From the NCBI RefSeq assembly GCF_014397785.1, contig NZ_VZQQ01000001.1, forward strand, positions 1 through 64,000: a DNA stretch of 64,000 bases, in the 5' to 3' direction. The notes beneath the pieces are model-generated. The model was not told where the DNA came from and searched no databases. It worked only from the letters and a program-made list of their open reading frames with translations. The translations under genes were made by a program, and so were the position numbers. Positions 37,557-46,800 of the stretch are shown piece by piece. The DNA is from Paraburkholderia podalyriae. Its GTDB lineage: Bacteria; Pseudomonadota; Gammaproteobacteria; Burkholderiales; Burkholderiaceae. Within the stretch, counting starts at the first letter, position 1; each line of letters opens with the position of its first letter.

Positions 37557-38312
37557 TCAGGGCGCGGCGCGGCGTGCTTCGGTAGTGGCGGACGCCCGGC
37601 GGCTCTGCGCGGACGACTTCGGCGCCGCGCGCAGATGCCGCGACAGACGCGTCTCTAGCAGGCCCAGGGCGCGCACGATAATGAAGTTCAGAAACAGATA
37701 GATCAGCGCGGCGCAGATAAACACTTCCGTCGTGCGATATGTTTGCTGAATGATCTGCTGCGCGACGCCGGTCACTTCCCACACGGTAACGAGACTCGCG
37801 AGCGCCGTCGACTTGACGAGCAGCACGGCTTCCGTCGAATAAGCGGGCAGGCACTGACGCACTGCAATCGGGCCGATCACGCGGCGCAGGAGCGCGAAAC
37901 CCGACAGGCCGATCGAATAGCCGGCCTCGATCTGCCCGACGGGCACCGCCATCAAGCCGCCGCGAATAATCTCCGCGGTGTAGCCGGCGGTGCACAGCGC
38001 AAGCGATAAGACGGCGCACATATAAGGCTCGCGCAGTACCGGCCACAGAAAGCTCTCGCGAATCACGCCGAACTGGCCCATGCCGTAGTACACGAGGAAC
38101 ATCTGGATCAACAGCGGCGAGCCGCGAAATACGAGGATATACGCGCGTGCGAAGCGGTTCGGCAGCCAGTGCGGCGACACGCGCATCGTGACGATCACGA
38201 GCGAGAGCAGACCGCCGAGAATCAGCGAACAAAAGAAGAGGCCAAGCGTGGTCGGCACGGCGGCGAGCAGCTGCTTGACCGTATCGAACAGAAAGTCGAA
38301 GTCGAAGTTCAT
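37557..38312 (-). CDS. polar amino-acid ABC transporter permease (HisM-like)
   Basis: 251 residues with five predicted membrane helices. It has the ABC permease EAA-type loop (GYTAEIIRGGLMAVPVGQIEAGYSIGLS) and the FRGSPLLIQMFLVYYG motif of histidine/glutamine permeases. It pairs with the next upstream permease to form the channel. The C-terminal 25 residues are a polar Ser/Ala/Arg-rich tail. The operon spacing is 13 bp upstream and 33 bp downstream. Confidence 0.9.
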   Translation of the reverse strand: MNFDFDFLFDTVKQLLAAVPTTLGLFFCSLILGGLLSLVIVTMRVSPHWLPNRFARAYILVFRGSPLLIQMFLVYYGMGQFGVIRESFLWPVLREPYMCAVLSLALCTAGYTAEIIRGGLMAVPVGQIEAGYSIGLSGFALLRRVIGPIAVRQCLPAYSTEAVLLVKSTALASLVTVWEVTGVAQQIIQQTYRTTEVFICAALIYLFLNFIIVRALGLLETRLSRHLRAAPKSSAQSRRASATTEARRAAP

Positions 38313-38325
38313 GATGCCGTCGCCG

Positions 38326-39048
38326 TCAGTTGCGCGCGAAGTTGCGCTTGAAGGACCTGCCCACGCGCGCCTCGGCGTGGTTGAAAACGCGGTTCGAGAT
38401 GCTGGTCATCAGCAGATACAGCGCGCCGCCGACCACGAAGAACGTGAAGTACTGATGCGTAGAGCTCGCCGCCACCTGGCTCGTGCGCAAAAGTTCGGCG
38501 AGACCCGTGACCGAAATCAGCGCGGAGTCCTTCAGGCTCAATTGCCATACGTTGCCGATGCCGGGCAGCGCGAAACGCAGCACTTGCGGAATGAGGATGC
38601 GACGCGCCATGGTCAAGGTCGGCATGCCGATGGAACGGGCTGCTTCCAGTTCCCCGCGCGACACCGCGAGCACCGCCGAGCGATACACCTCAGCCTGATA
38701 CGCACCGGAAATCATACCGACCGCGAGCGCGCCGATCACGAATGGCGGCACGCCGACGAAACCCTCGGCGCCGAACCACTGGCCGACCGTGGTCACGAGC
38801 GTCGAGCCACCGAAGTAGAAGAGATAGATGACGAGCAGTTCGGGCACGCCGCGAAACACCGTCGTATAGATATCGCCGATCACGCGCAGCGTGCGCAGGC
38901 GCGACAGTTTGGCCGCCGCGACCAGCGCGCCGAACACCGCGCCGAGCGCGAGCGCGGCCAGCGTGAGCGCGACGGTCATCAACGCCGCGAGCAGCACTAC
39001 GCCGCCCCAGCCTTCCCGCCCGAAGCCGAGCATCTGTATCAGAGCCAT
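38326..39048 (-). CDS. polar amino-acid ABC transporter permease (HisQ-like)
   Basis: 240 residues, five membrane helices, EAA loop AYQAEVYRSAVLAVSRGELEAARSIGM and the TVFRGVPELLVIYLFYFGG motif. It is the partner of the HisM-like permease. It lies 88 bp downstream of the binding-protein gene in the same operon. Confidence 0.9.
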   Translation of the reverse strand: MALIQMLGFGREGWGGVVLLAALMTVALTLAALALGAVFGALVAAAKLSRLRTLRVIGDIYTTVFRGVPELLVIYLFYFGGSTLVTTVGQWFGAEGFVGVPPFVIGALAVGMISGAYQAEVYRSAVLAVSRGELEAARSIGMPTLTMARRILIPQVLRFALPGIGNVWQLSLKDSALISVTGLAELLRTSQVAASSTHQYFTFFVVGGALYLLMTSISNRVFNHAEARVGRSFKRNFARN

Positions 39049-39136
39049 TCCTTACCTCTCATTCATCACGGCCGATGAAACGGCTGCACGCGCGAACTCG
39101 CCCCGCACGTGCCGCATTCGTTCAACGCCTCGCGAA

Positions 39137-39997
39137 TCAAGGCGTCACGTCGGTCTTGAACCACTTGGCGGACAGCTTCTTGACGGTGCCGTCGGCGAGC
39201 GCCGCGCTGATCGCCGCGTCGAACTTGGCCTTCAGGTCGGCGTCCTGCTTGCGGAACGCGAGGCCTTCGCCCGGGCCCCAGATCGGGCCGCCGATCTTCG
39301 GACCCGCCATCGCGATCGACGCGGTTTCCTTCTTGTCGATGTTCGCGGCGTAGTACGTGACATCGTCGAACGAAGCGTCGATGCGGCCGTTCGCCAGATC
39401 GAGATCGCGCTCCGGCGAGGTCTTGTAGACGCGGATCGTGGCAACGTCCTTGAAGCCGTCGTTGATGAACTTCGTATAGACGGTGCCCGACTGAATGCCG
39501 ATGGTCTTGCCCTTCAACTGCTTGCGCAACGCGTCGACAGTCGGCTGATCGGCCTTCGGGTCGCCCGAGAGTCTGACGACGGCGGCGCCGGACGCCGCCT
39601 TGGGCAGCACTTTCGCGTCGGAAACGGCGAACGTGGCCGGCGTGGCCGCATACGGCTTCGAAAACGCGATGATCTTTTCGCGCTCCGGCGTGATCGAGAT
39701 CGCGTCCATCAGCACGTCGAACTTGCCCGCTTGCAGGCCCGGAATCATGCCGTCCCAGTCTTGCGCAACCAGATTGCATTGCAGCTTGATGCGCTCGCAG
39801 AGGTTGGCGACCAGTTCCGGTTCGAAGCCGCCGAGCTTGCCGCCCGGCAAAGTCAGGTTCCACGGTGCGTAGCCGCCTTCGAGCGCGATCGTCACCGTCT
39901 TCCAGTCCCTTGCCTGCGCCGGTGCCGGTGCCGCGAAAATCGCCGCGGCGCCAAGCAGGGCGCCGATCAATGCTGTTGCTGCCGTGGTGCATTTCAT
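39137..39997 (-). CDS. periplasmic amino-acid-binding protein (SBP family 3)
   Basis: 286 residues from MKCTTAATALIGALLGAAAIFAAPAPAQA, a Sec signal peptide; the longer frame upstream overlaps the HutC operator and is rejected. The mature protein has the SBP_bac_3 landmarks EGGYAPWNLTLPGGKLGGFEPELV, DGMIPGLQAGKFDVLMDAISITPEREKIIAFSKPY and the hinge AKFDAAIS near the end. It delivers a polar, probably cationic or imidazole-type amino acid to the permeases. It is the first gene of the operon controlled from the operator at 40,059. Confidence 0.9.
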   Translation of the reverse strand: MKCTTAATALIGALLGAAAIFAAPAPAQARDWKTVTIALEGGYAPWNLTLPGGKLGGFEPELVANLCERIKLQCNLVAQDWDGMIPGLQAGKFDVLMDAISITPEREKIIAFSKPYAATPATFAVSDAKVLPKAASGAAVVRLSGDPKADQPTVDALRKQLKGKTIGIQSGTVYTKFINDGFKDVATIRVYKTSPERDLDLANGRIDASFDDVTYYAANIDKKETASIAMAGPKIGGPIWGPGEGLAFRKQDADLKAKFDAAISAALADGTVKKLSAKWFKTDVTP

Positions 39998-40279
39998 TTT
40001 CACGTCGAAACTCCTTAATTGAGGAAACCGTCGAGTCGAATGTTTAACCGTCGCCAATTTGTATAGACAAGACTGCATGAGTCAAAAAGCTGTCGCAAGC
40101 GGATTCGCGAAAAATTGCATCGATTATCGGGTAAGCCCCTAGATGTGGCTGTACGACGCGGCTCGTGGAGATGGTTGCGCACGACTGTGCGCATTCCGGC
40201 AGCGAGGCGGGATGCTTCGAACGGCGCGTTATGTCTAGACAGGTTGATGCAGGCCCCGCAAAGTGCAGGGCTGTTGCGT
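39998..40279. other. promoter region and junction with the mobile element
   Basis: About 280 bp containing the operator and promoter of the ABC/lyase operon (40,000-40,090). The rest shows no gene of its own. It is the last ordinary chromosomal DNA before the integrase remnant. Confidence 0.5.
40059..40070. promoter_or_regulatory. HutC-type operator
   Basis: TTGTATAGACAA is an inverted repeat TTGT-N4-ACAA matching the sites bound by HutC repressors as I know them. It is about 60 bp upstream of the binding-protein start. The operon it precedes ends with a hutC gene, so autoregulation is expected. Confidence 0.65.
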
Positions 40280-40768
40280 CTACCAGACGAAAGGAACGAA
40301 GCGAAAGCGCACGCGCGCCATGTAGCCGGTATAGCTGTGGAGTTGTTCGGCGAGCACGCGCTCCTCGCGCACCGCGCGCCAGCGCAGTAGTTCTGGCGCT
40401 TTTAAATCCGCGATCGCCCGGCCCCCAAGCCACGGGAACACGTCGTTCTCAAGGCGGCACATGATGTTGTCGGCGTGGCTGGCTGCCCAGTCCGGCGCTT
40501 GCCGCGTAAACCACTCCCTCGCCACCGCCTCAAAACTGTTAGCGGCGCGCTCGATGGTCCCGTCCCGCCGGATTCGCGCCTGTTTCAGGCCAATCTCCGG
40601 GTAGACGCCGAGCGGCAGGAGCTTCTCCTTACCCGCAAACCGAAATTTGAGCCGCCAGTATTTCTGGCCGGCCGGGGTCACGAGCATGAACATGCCGCGG
40701 CCGTCGAATAGCTTCAACTGCTTGCCGGTGGGCTTTGCATTTCTGACAGCAATCTCAGTAAGCGCCAT
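40280..40768 (-). pseudogene. degenerate P4-type integrase (N-terminal remnant)
   Basis: The first 75 residues match the arm-binding domain of the intact integrase at 62,271-63,497 almost line for line (MALTEIAVRNAKPTGKQLKLFD against MALTDLKIRNAKPTDKQQKLFD). About 21 residues are then missing between RRD and ERAANSFE. The core-binding region continues to WLGGRAIADLKAPELL, after which the frame degrades to 162 residues in all. The catalytic domain with Arg, His and Tyr is absent. It marks an old insertion at this site. Confidence 0.85.
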
Positions 40769-40862
40769 GGGGTATCACATATGGGGTAAGCAAGATACCC
40801 CGAAGCGCGCCCCCACTTTTAGTTGTTGTCACCGGGGAAATCTGGGCATTGACAGCAACAAA

Positions 40863-40893
40863 AAAACCCACGGAGCCAAGCTCGGCGGGGTTT
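40863..40893 (-). terminator. probable terminator of the defence operon
   Basis: On the minus strand an imperfect hairpin (AAACCCC...GAGC and GCTC...GGGTTT) is followed by a run of seven T. It lies about 200 bp beyond the last HNH gene. Confidence 0.6.
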
Positions 40894-41000
40894 CTGGTAA
40901 AACTTTGATGTTGCTAGAAACCTTGTTGGTGAGGAGGGCTACAAAACAATTCCTGAAAAACCATGCCCAGTAAGGCTTCTTCGATTGCGTATTGGCAACA

Positions 41001-41025
41001 TACCCCCAAAGTTACCCCCAAAAGT
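41001..41025 (+). repeat. tandem TACCCCCAAA repeats, possible integrase arm sites
   Basis: TACCCCCAAAGT is followed directly by TACCCCCAAAAGT. Short repeats of this kind lie beside P4-type integrase genes and may bind the N-terminal arm domain. Related GGGGTA words occur next to the remnant integrase start and near 63,970. Confidence 0.4.
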
Positions 41026-41099
41026 TAGTTGCTGAAGTTAGCAGAAGGTGGTAAAAAATTTCCCCGACATCACACTGAACGCATGCCGCCCGCTGCCAC

Positions 41100-41870
41100 T
41101 TAATCTGCAGTCCTGCGGAAAACACGCTCACGATGCCACTTAAGGAACACGCGGTGCCTGTCGTCGAGCCGGCTCACCCGCAATGGTGCTTGGAGATTCA
41201 GCGCGGATCGAGCGGCGGCGCCGAGGTTGTCCGACACGACGACCTGGCCGGCGTCACCGATGCTGATGAAACCTCGATCGAACGCTGCGTCGAGATGCGG
41301 CGCGAGCAGGAAGCCATTGAACACGTCCAGTCGCTCGGCATCGGTCTCGCAGTCGGCCCAAGGCTTAATGTGGCTCGCCCGTAAGAGCTCCGCAAGCGCG
41401 AGGCCGGTCACCGCGCAGGTGCCTTGCCAGTAGTCCATCAGACCGTTACGAAAGACGTCCTGCCCAACCCGCTGCACGATTAGTCGCTCCGCCTCTGTCG
41501 TTCTCGGTAGGGATGCAACCTGCTTAAGAAAGACCCTTAATGGCTCATCAGGGAGTGCCCGCGATAGCTGAAAGGCACGGCGGATGAGTCGGTGGAGCGA
41601 TGCGACGTCGCCGACATTCCGCGCCGCAACAGAATCCGGTGGTGGCGGGTTTTCCCATGGAACGCCCAGATCGGCCAGGGACTCGAAGACGTCCCATCGA
41701 GAGAACGCGACAATGTAGAGCGATTCACTTGGGGAGTTCAACCACAAGCGGAGGTTGGTCTGGCTGCTCGCGAAAGTTCGCCATTCATCTATTTGCGCGC
41801 CTTCGAGGTCGAAGCCGTTGTCAACGGCCGCCTTCTCGAGGCGCGTCCAAACGGTCGGCAACTGCATCAT
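41100..41870 (-). CDS. HNH endonuclease-domain protein (HNH_2 type)
   Basis: 256 residues. The N-terminal 130 residues are an unrecognised domain (RLEKAAVDNGFDLEGAQIDEWRTF). The C-terminal part holds an HNH_2-type nuclease: YWQGTCAVTG, His167 in RASHIKPWAD, Asn185 in VFNGFLLAPHLDAAFD, then His192 and Asp197. This domain is frequent in restriction-type loci. The ATG overlaps the stop of the PtuB-like gene (ATGA), so it is the last coupled gene of the seven-gene operon. It may supply a second DNA-cutting activity or a specificity function. Confidence 0.8.
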   Translation of the reverse strand: MMQLPTVWTRLEKAAVDNGFDLEGAQIDEWRTFASSQTNLRLWLNSPSESLYIVAFSRWDVFESLADLGVPWENPPPPDSVAARNVGDVASLHRLIRRAFQLSRALPDEPLRVFLKQVASLPRTTEAERLIVQRVGQDVFRNGLMDYWQGTCAVTGLALAELLRASHIKPWADCETDAERLDVFNGFLLAPHLDAAFDRGFISIGDAGQVVVSDNLGAAARSALNLQAPLRVSRLDDRHRVFLKWHRERVFRRTAD

Positions 41871-42631
41871 CTTGCCTTTCCAAGGGATTGTGTAAGCCAG
41901 CGAACCCGGATACTCACGAACTCCTTCAGTGGCCTCTCTCTGAGCAACTGCTCGGAGCGATCGTCCCGATCTGCTTGGCTAGCTCTTGCGTCTTTATAGT
42001 CACGCCTCAAGCGGCTACGCTCGCTGTCCACGGCGGCCGCACGCGCAGCCACGATTGCCGGGTGGTTCAGGTTGAGGGTGCCATTGTCGTTCGTCTCTTT
42101 GTCGTGCGGGACGCCGACGGCAACCTTAAGCGCTTGGCGCTGCGCGTCGTCGAGGGGCGCATCCGACCGGACATAGATCTCGCCCAGACTCGTGAAGCCC
42201 ACGCACCGCTCGTAAGGGTGTTCGACCGGCCACGGAAGATCGGGATCTCGGTCGTCAGCTCGGAAAGGGCTATCGTGTTTACGGCAGTCGCACGTTGTTT
42301 CGCTCGCGCAGGACAGATAGAGATTGCGCCAATGCAGCGCGAGATCTGGATTCGCAGCGAGCGGCCGCCAATGGTCGATGCGTGGGGATGGATGTCCCTC
42401 GGCGACGCGACGCTCGCAGTATACACAGAGCGCCCCCTGTTCGTCGTAAAGCGTTGCTCGCAGCTTTCGCTTATCCAGACAATCGAAGGCCAGGCGGGCG
42501 AATGCAGCAGCTTTGTCCGCCGCAGGGGGCAGGGCTGCGAGGAGGTCAGTCTCGGCCTTTTGCATGGTCCGTGGCTGCTGGTCGTCCGGCGATACGTTGC
42601 TGGGTGGCCACGGCTTTCTCAGGCCCCGCAT
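41867..42631 (-). CDS. ptuB: PtuB-like HNH nuclease (Septu type)
   Basis: 254 residues from MRGLRKPWPPSNVSPDD, whose ATG shares its A with the TAA stop of the ATPase gene. The HNH core has Cys69-x2-Cys72, His87 in RIDHWRPL, Asn103 in WRNLYLSC and further Cys/His at 108-119, the pattern of the 'retron-system HNH' family to which PtuB belongs. No reverse transcriptase is nearby. In Septu systems PtuA and PtuB form a complex that degrades invader DNA; the gene order ATPase then HNH is conserved here. The C-terminal 70 residues are charged and helical. Confidence 0.75.
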   Translation of the reverse strand: MRGLRKPWPPSNVSPDDQQPRTMQKAETDLLAALPPAADKAAAFARLAFDCLDKRKLRATLYDEQGALCVYCERRVAEGHPSPRIDHWRPLAANPDLALHWRNLYLSCASETTCDCRKHDSPFRADDRDPDLPWPVEHPYERCVGFTSLGEIYVRSDAPLDDAQRQALKVAVGVPHDKETNDNGTLNLNHPAIVAARAAAVDSERSRLRRDYKDARASQADRDDRSEQLLRERPLKEFVSIRVRWLTQSLGKAR

Positions 42632-43875
42632 TAGTCGTCCCACTCCATCAGCCCACGCGCACGAATGAGGGCGGGGTCGAGGTCTCCCCATAGGGCGAGG
42701 AGCTCGGCATATAGCGCTTCGGCCTGCTCCTTCGCGCCCTGGTCGATGGCGTCGTGGAGTGCGCGCAACTTCGCTTGGCCTTCGGCGTCGCGGTCGTTGG
42801 TGCCCATCAGCTCTCGGAGGATGGCGTTGCTGTCGCGGCCCTCGACGAACAGGCCTTGCTCCTGCAACTTGCCCATGACCAAGCGCCGGACCTGTCGGTT
42901 CTCGACACTGCTCAGCACCTGCGGCGAGTGCGTCGTTACGATGAATTGAAGTCGCGGGAAGGTCTCGCGGAGGCAGTCCAGCACGACGCGCTGCCAACGC
43001 GGGTGCAGGTGCAGGTCGATCTCGTCGATCATCACGACGCCTTCAACAAGCGCCGGTGCTTCGCCACCGTCCTGCTCGTTGAGCATTACCGCTCGACGCG
43101 CTATGTCAGCGACCAGCGCGAGGTAGACATGGAAGCCATCGGATAGCTCTTGCCAGGGCGCGACATGGCCGGTCTCGAAGCGCACTACCGGGCTTCGTTC
43201 CCGCGGATCGTACCACGCCCGCGAAACGCCCGGGGTAGCCTTGGCGACAGTGTCCATGACGGCTGTTGCAAGGAAACTTTCAACCTCACCTTCCTGTCGG
43301 CGCACCGTGTCTGCGAGGATTTCCTCCAATAGCCAGGTAAGGAGCGCCGAGTCGTCCTGCGACGGATTGAGCGAGCCCGCGTAACCCTCCCAGCGGTCGG
43401 GCCGGATTGGCGCGGGCTTCGTCGATGCCTTGGCGCGCCCCATGCGGTCTGCGCCGTAGAACGCGAACAAAGGCCAGCGCGCGCCAGGCACGCGCACTTG
43501 CTCCATCGCGTCGAGTACTTGTCGATGATCGGCCGACTTGCGATTCGAGGCGGGATTCGCAGTGCTGGACCAGCAAACGGGCGACAGGGCCCCGATTTGA
43601 GCTGTCCATTTCACGGTACACGTTCCCGCCGGCTCGCGGCGCCCGCGCTCATCGAGGGAGACCTTGCGCGCATCACGCTGCGGGTCGAGCCTCAAGCCTC
43701 GGGGTACCCCCGACTGAAACGCGGTCAGTCCCATGGCGAGCGCATTCAGCACCCCGGACTTGCCGCCGCCGTTCTCGGCGAACAGCACGGTGAGATTAGG
43801 CTCGAGATCGAGGTCCAGCGCTTCGAAGCACCGGTACTGCTCGAGGTGGAGGTGTCTTAACCAAAATTCTGACAT
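42631..43875 (-). CDS. ptuA: PtuA-like AAA/ABC-type ATPase
   Basis: 414 residues from MSEFWLRHLHLEQYRCFEAL, the typical start of SMC/RecF-like 'AAA' defence ATPases. Walker A is AENGGGKS (33-40), with Gly-Gly-Gly rather than the usual Gly-Ser-Gly. Walker B is VVMIDEIDLHLHPRWQ, followed by VTTHSPQVLSSV. With the adjoining HNH gene it matches the Septu PtuA class. Its start lies inside the 3' end of the methyltransferase gene (19-nt overlap), so translation is tied to the methylase rather than to a promoter of its own. Confidence 0.8.
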   Translation of the reverse strand: MSEFWLRHLHLEQYRCFEALDLDLEPNLTVLFAENGGGKSGVLNALAMGLTAFQSGVPRGLRLDPQRDARKVSLDERGRREPAGTCTVKWTAQIGALSPVCWSSTANPASNRKSADHRQVLDAMEQVRVPGARWPLFAFYGADRMGRAKASTKPAPIRPDRWEGYAGSLNPSQDDSALLTWLLEEILADTVRRQEGEVESFLATAVMDTVAKATPGVSRAWYDPRERSPVVRFETGHVAPWQELSDGFHVYLALVADIARRAVMLNEQDGGEAPALVEGVVMIDEIDLHLHPRWQRVVLDCLRETFPRLQFIVTTHSPQVLSSVENRQVRRLVMGKLQEQGLFVEGRDSNAILRELMGTNDRDAEGQAKLRALHDAIDQGAKEQAEALYAELLALWGDLDPALIRARGLMEWDD

Positions 43876-46800
43876 TCGGCCCTCTTCGGCGGTGCTAGGG
43901 GTGAGATGTAGGGCTGGCCGGTCGCGGCGGCATATGCCAACGCGTCGTAGCACTCCAGCACTACGCGACGCGTCCGGAACTCTTTGTGGACGCGCAGGTC
44001 GGCCCGCTCCAGCACGTCGAAGGTGCCGAGGATGTACTCGGCATCGTCCCGCGAAATGCCATACAGGTGAAAAAAGGCGGCGTCGAGCTCGCACTGGAGC
44101 TGAAAACGGCGGATGGGGTCCCAGATGTAAGGCGCCCCGTTGTAGCCGCAGTCGCGGGCGAAGGGTTGGAGGTCCCAAGCGGTGTAGGCGAGCTCAACGA
44201 ACCGGAGCGCGATCCAATCCTGGAGTGACTGGGATCTGTCCCAGTTTGCCGGATCGGCGTACTCACCCGCTTTTAGGACTGGAAACTGCCGGAGGTAGCT
44301 ATAGGTGAGATGCAATCCACCAATCTTCTGACGAGCCGCGAAATCTAGCGGAATAGACGAAAGGTTTGCAAGAAATGTTGCACAAAGCCGAGGTGAGTGG
44401 CTTGGCAAGAAAAGCGGGGTTGTATGCCCAACGGCCGTTTTCGGCAAGACGAAGGCAATTACCGCACGAACGCTAGCACGAGCATCGGTGACGTCACGCC
44501 AGCCGAGCAGCCATTCGCGATCCCAGTTAGCGTCCAGCCGAGTTTTTACATCCGCGTCACGCACCCAGTAGAACGGCAGTGGCGCATAGTACGGATCCTC
44601 AAGCTGCGCATCAGACGGGACTGGAAGTCGATGCGGCCGTTCGCCTGGCGCAGCGGCCTCGAACGTCCCGCTACGATGCGTGTGGAGATATGCCATTTTT
44701 GCTTCGTACAGCGGCAGCATAACCTGCCCGTCCTTCATGAAGCGGTTGCCCTCTAGATCCCAACCCGCCTGCGCCAGCTCCCCGCGGGTGCGAAACAATC
44801 CGGAGTCGTTGGCCATGTGGAACATGGTCATGAAGCGTAGGCCCCACGGGTTGCCGTCCGGATCGCCCTCTCGCCAAAGCACCCCGGCCCGACGATACAT
44901 GGACAGCGAGAGGTGTGCATCGCGCTGGGTGCGGAAGATCGGGCAAGTGCCAGTGTTTGGGTTGATGGTCTCGATGTCCTCGGCACTCAACGCGAAGTGG
45001 CGCAGCGGGTCGTCGAGGTCGTCCACCGACTGCCCTTGGAACATGAAGTCAGCCACCTCCGAGGGCTCCTCCCGCCCCGAAAGCGTGGTCAGGGCGAAGC
45101 GCAACATGTGGCCCTTGCCCGCGGTGAAAAAGCCCTCATTCTCGAACTCCCACATCGCGTGCAGTGCACGGGTGCGCACGACCGCCTGGAAGTAGTCCTT
45201 GGTCGTATCGTCGGTTGCGATGCCGCTCGGCACGATAAAGCCTGCCCGGCCTCGTGGCCCGAGCAGGTGCCAGTTGTGCTCCGCGAACAGCGCGTAAGTG
45301 TTCACGTCACCCTTACCACAAAGTGGGTAACGTCCGGACTGCCGCACGAAATGGCTGGTGCCTTGGGCTACGCGGCTTGCGCGGCTCCACTCCTCCCAGA
45401 GATCGGGGTCGCGTACCGGCAGCTCGGCGATGACCTTCTTGCGCTCGGCCGCGTTGAGTGCGCCCGCGATAGCGTCATCGCGGGAGGCGAAAAATTCCAG
45501 CTCCTGCAGCTTGACCCGCTCCCAAGGTGGATTACCAAGAACGACGTCGAAGCCGCCGCGCTCGAAGACTCCAGGAAACGCCAACTCCCAATGAAAGAAC
45601 GCATAGTCGCGCGCAAGGAAGTCGATGGTTTCGACTAGCGGCTTCGAAGGGCGTTCACCGTCGGCAAGTGTCCGCCACGTAGCGGCGGTAGGTGCAGCTT
45701 CAGTGAAAGAACCGGCCTCGGTCTTCGGCCATAGGAAGGCAGCGCACCACGCGTCGTAAACCAGCTTCGTATGACGCCATGGCTCGGACTCAAGGAGCTG
45801 CTTCCAACGAGCCTCCTTCTGAGCGAGCCACGCCGTGTCAGTGTCGGGTGTCGATTCGAGCTCATTGACCGCCTCCCGGACGCTGCCTTCCTCCGTTCCG
45901 GTGCCGAGCGGTAGGAGGCGTTGTCCACCTCGTTCCGCCCTGTTTCTCCTCTTCAGGGAGTTAGCGACCTTTAGCTCATCCCCTTCCAGCGCCACCCACG
46001 CCTCATCGGGGACGCCGTCACTCATGAGTGCGTGGCTGGTGCCGAGTAGGGCGTTGCCCTGGCGGATGTGCGAATCGAGGAACGTCAGTGGCAAACCCGG
46101 ATCCACCGCTTCCATCCAAAGGGCGACCTTACAGAGCTCCACCGCGAGAGGGTTAAGGTCGACGCCGTAGATGCACCGTCCGACGACTTGCCGCAGGGCG
46201 TGTCGATAGTCTTCGGGCGTCGGCGTGCCGTTGGATTTCAAACGGGCGACACGTTCTGCAAGGCGGCGAGCAGCGGCGAGCAGGAAGTGGCCCGACCCGC
46301 AGGCAGGGTCGACAATCGCAAGGGACAGCAACGCCTCGATCGGCCGATCAGGATTACGTGCTACCGTCGCGGCGATGACGGGGTCGAGCGCGCTGTCGAG
46401 AAGGATATCGACCAAGCTGTCAGGCGTGTAGTAGCTGCCCGTGGTTTTTCGGTTGTTGCCGCGACTCTCGTCTCGGCCTGCGAAGCTGAAGGTACGGCCG
46501 TCCTGTGTGATCTGCGGGACGAGCTCGAGCAGCCCTTCATAGACATACCCGAGCTCGTCGGAACCCATGTCGCGCCAATTGACGCGAGCGAGACCTGTCG
46601 GCTCGCGCAACCAGCACAACCGGAACAGTGCTCCGAGCAGAGCCCGGTTTTCGAGTCGAGCCGCGTCTAGGTCGGGGCACTGGGAGGGCACGAACAGGCC
46701 CGCGAGGGCGGGCAATCCAAGGCCCGGCTCGCCCGTTGCGAGTCCGCCAAACACAATTTTGACCGCCGTCCACACGTCGCTGTGGCGGTCGTGGGCTGCT

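Larger units (their letters stand above)
40769..41099. other. non-coding left end of the element
   Basis: About 330 bp between the integrase remnant and the last gene of the defence operon. It contains several TACCCC/GGGGTA words, the paired repeats at 41,001-41,025 and a minus-strand terminator at 40,863-40,893. No gene is seen. Confidence 0.5.

Noticed and set aside
34182..39997. A standard histidine-utilisation operon
   Set aside because: hutU, hutI, hutF and hutG are absent and the lyase lacks the MIO tripeptide.
40044..40433. A 129-codon frame overlapping the integrase remnant
   Set aside because: It overlaps the decayed recombinase and the HutC promoter, shows no domain, and is probably a by-product of the frameshifted remnant.
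40079..41099. A tRNA gene or exact attachment repeat at the left end of the element
   Set aside because: No cloverleaf could be drawn, and no direct repeat longer than about 8 bp shared with the visible right end was found.
41867..42631. A retron, suggested by the retron-associated HNH family
   Set aside because: No reverse transcriptase or msr/msd-like structured RNA was seen nearby. The ATPase/HNH pairing fits Septu.
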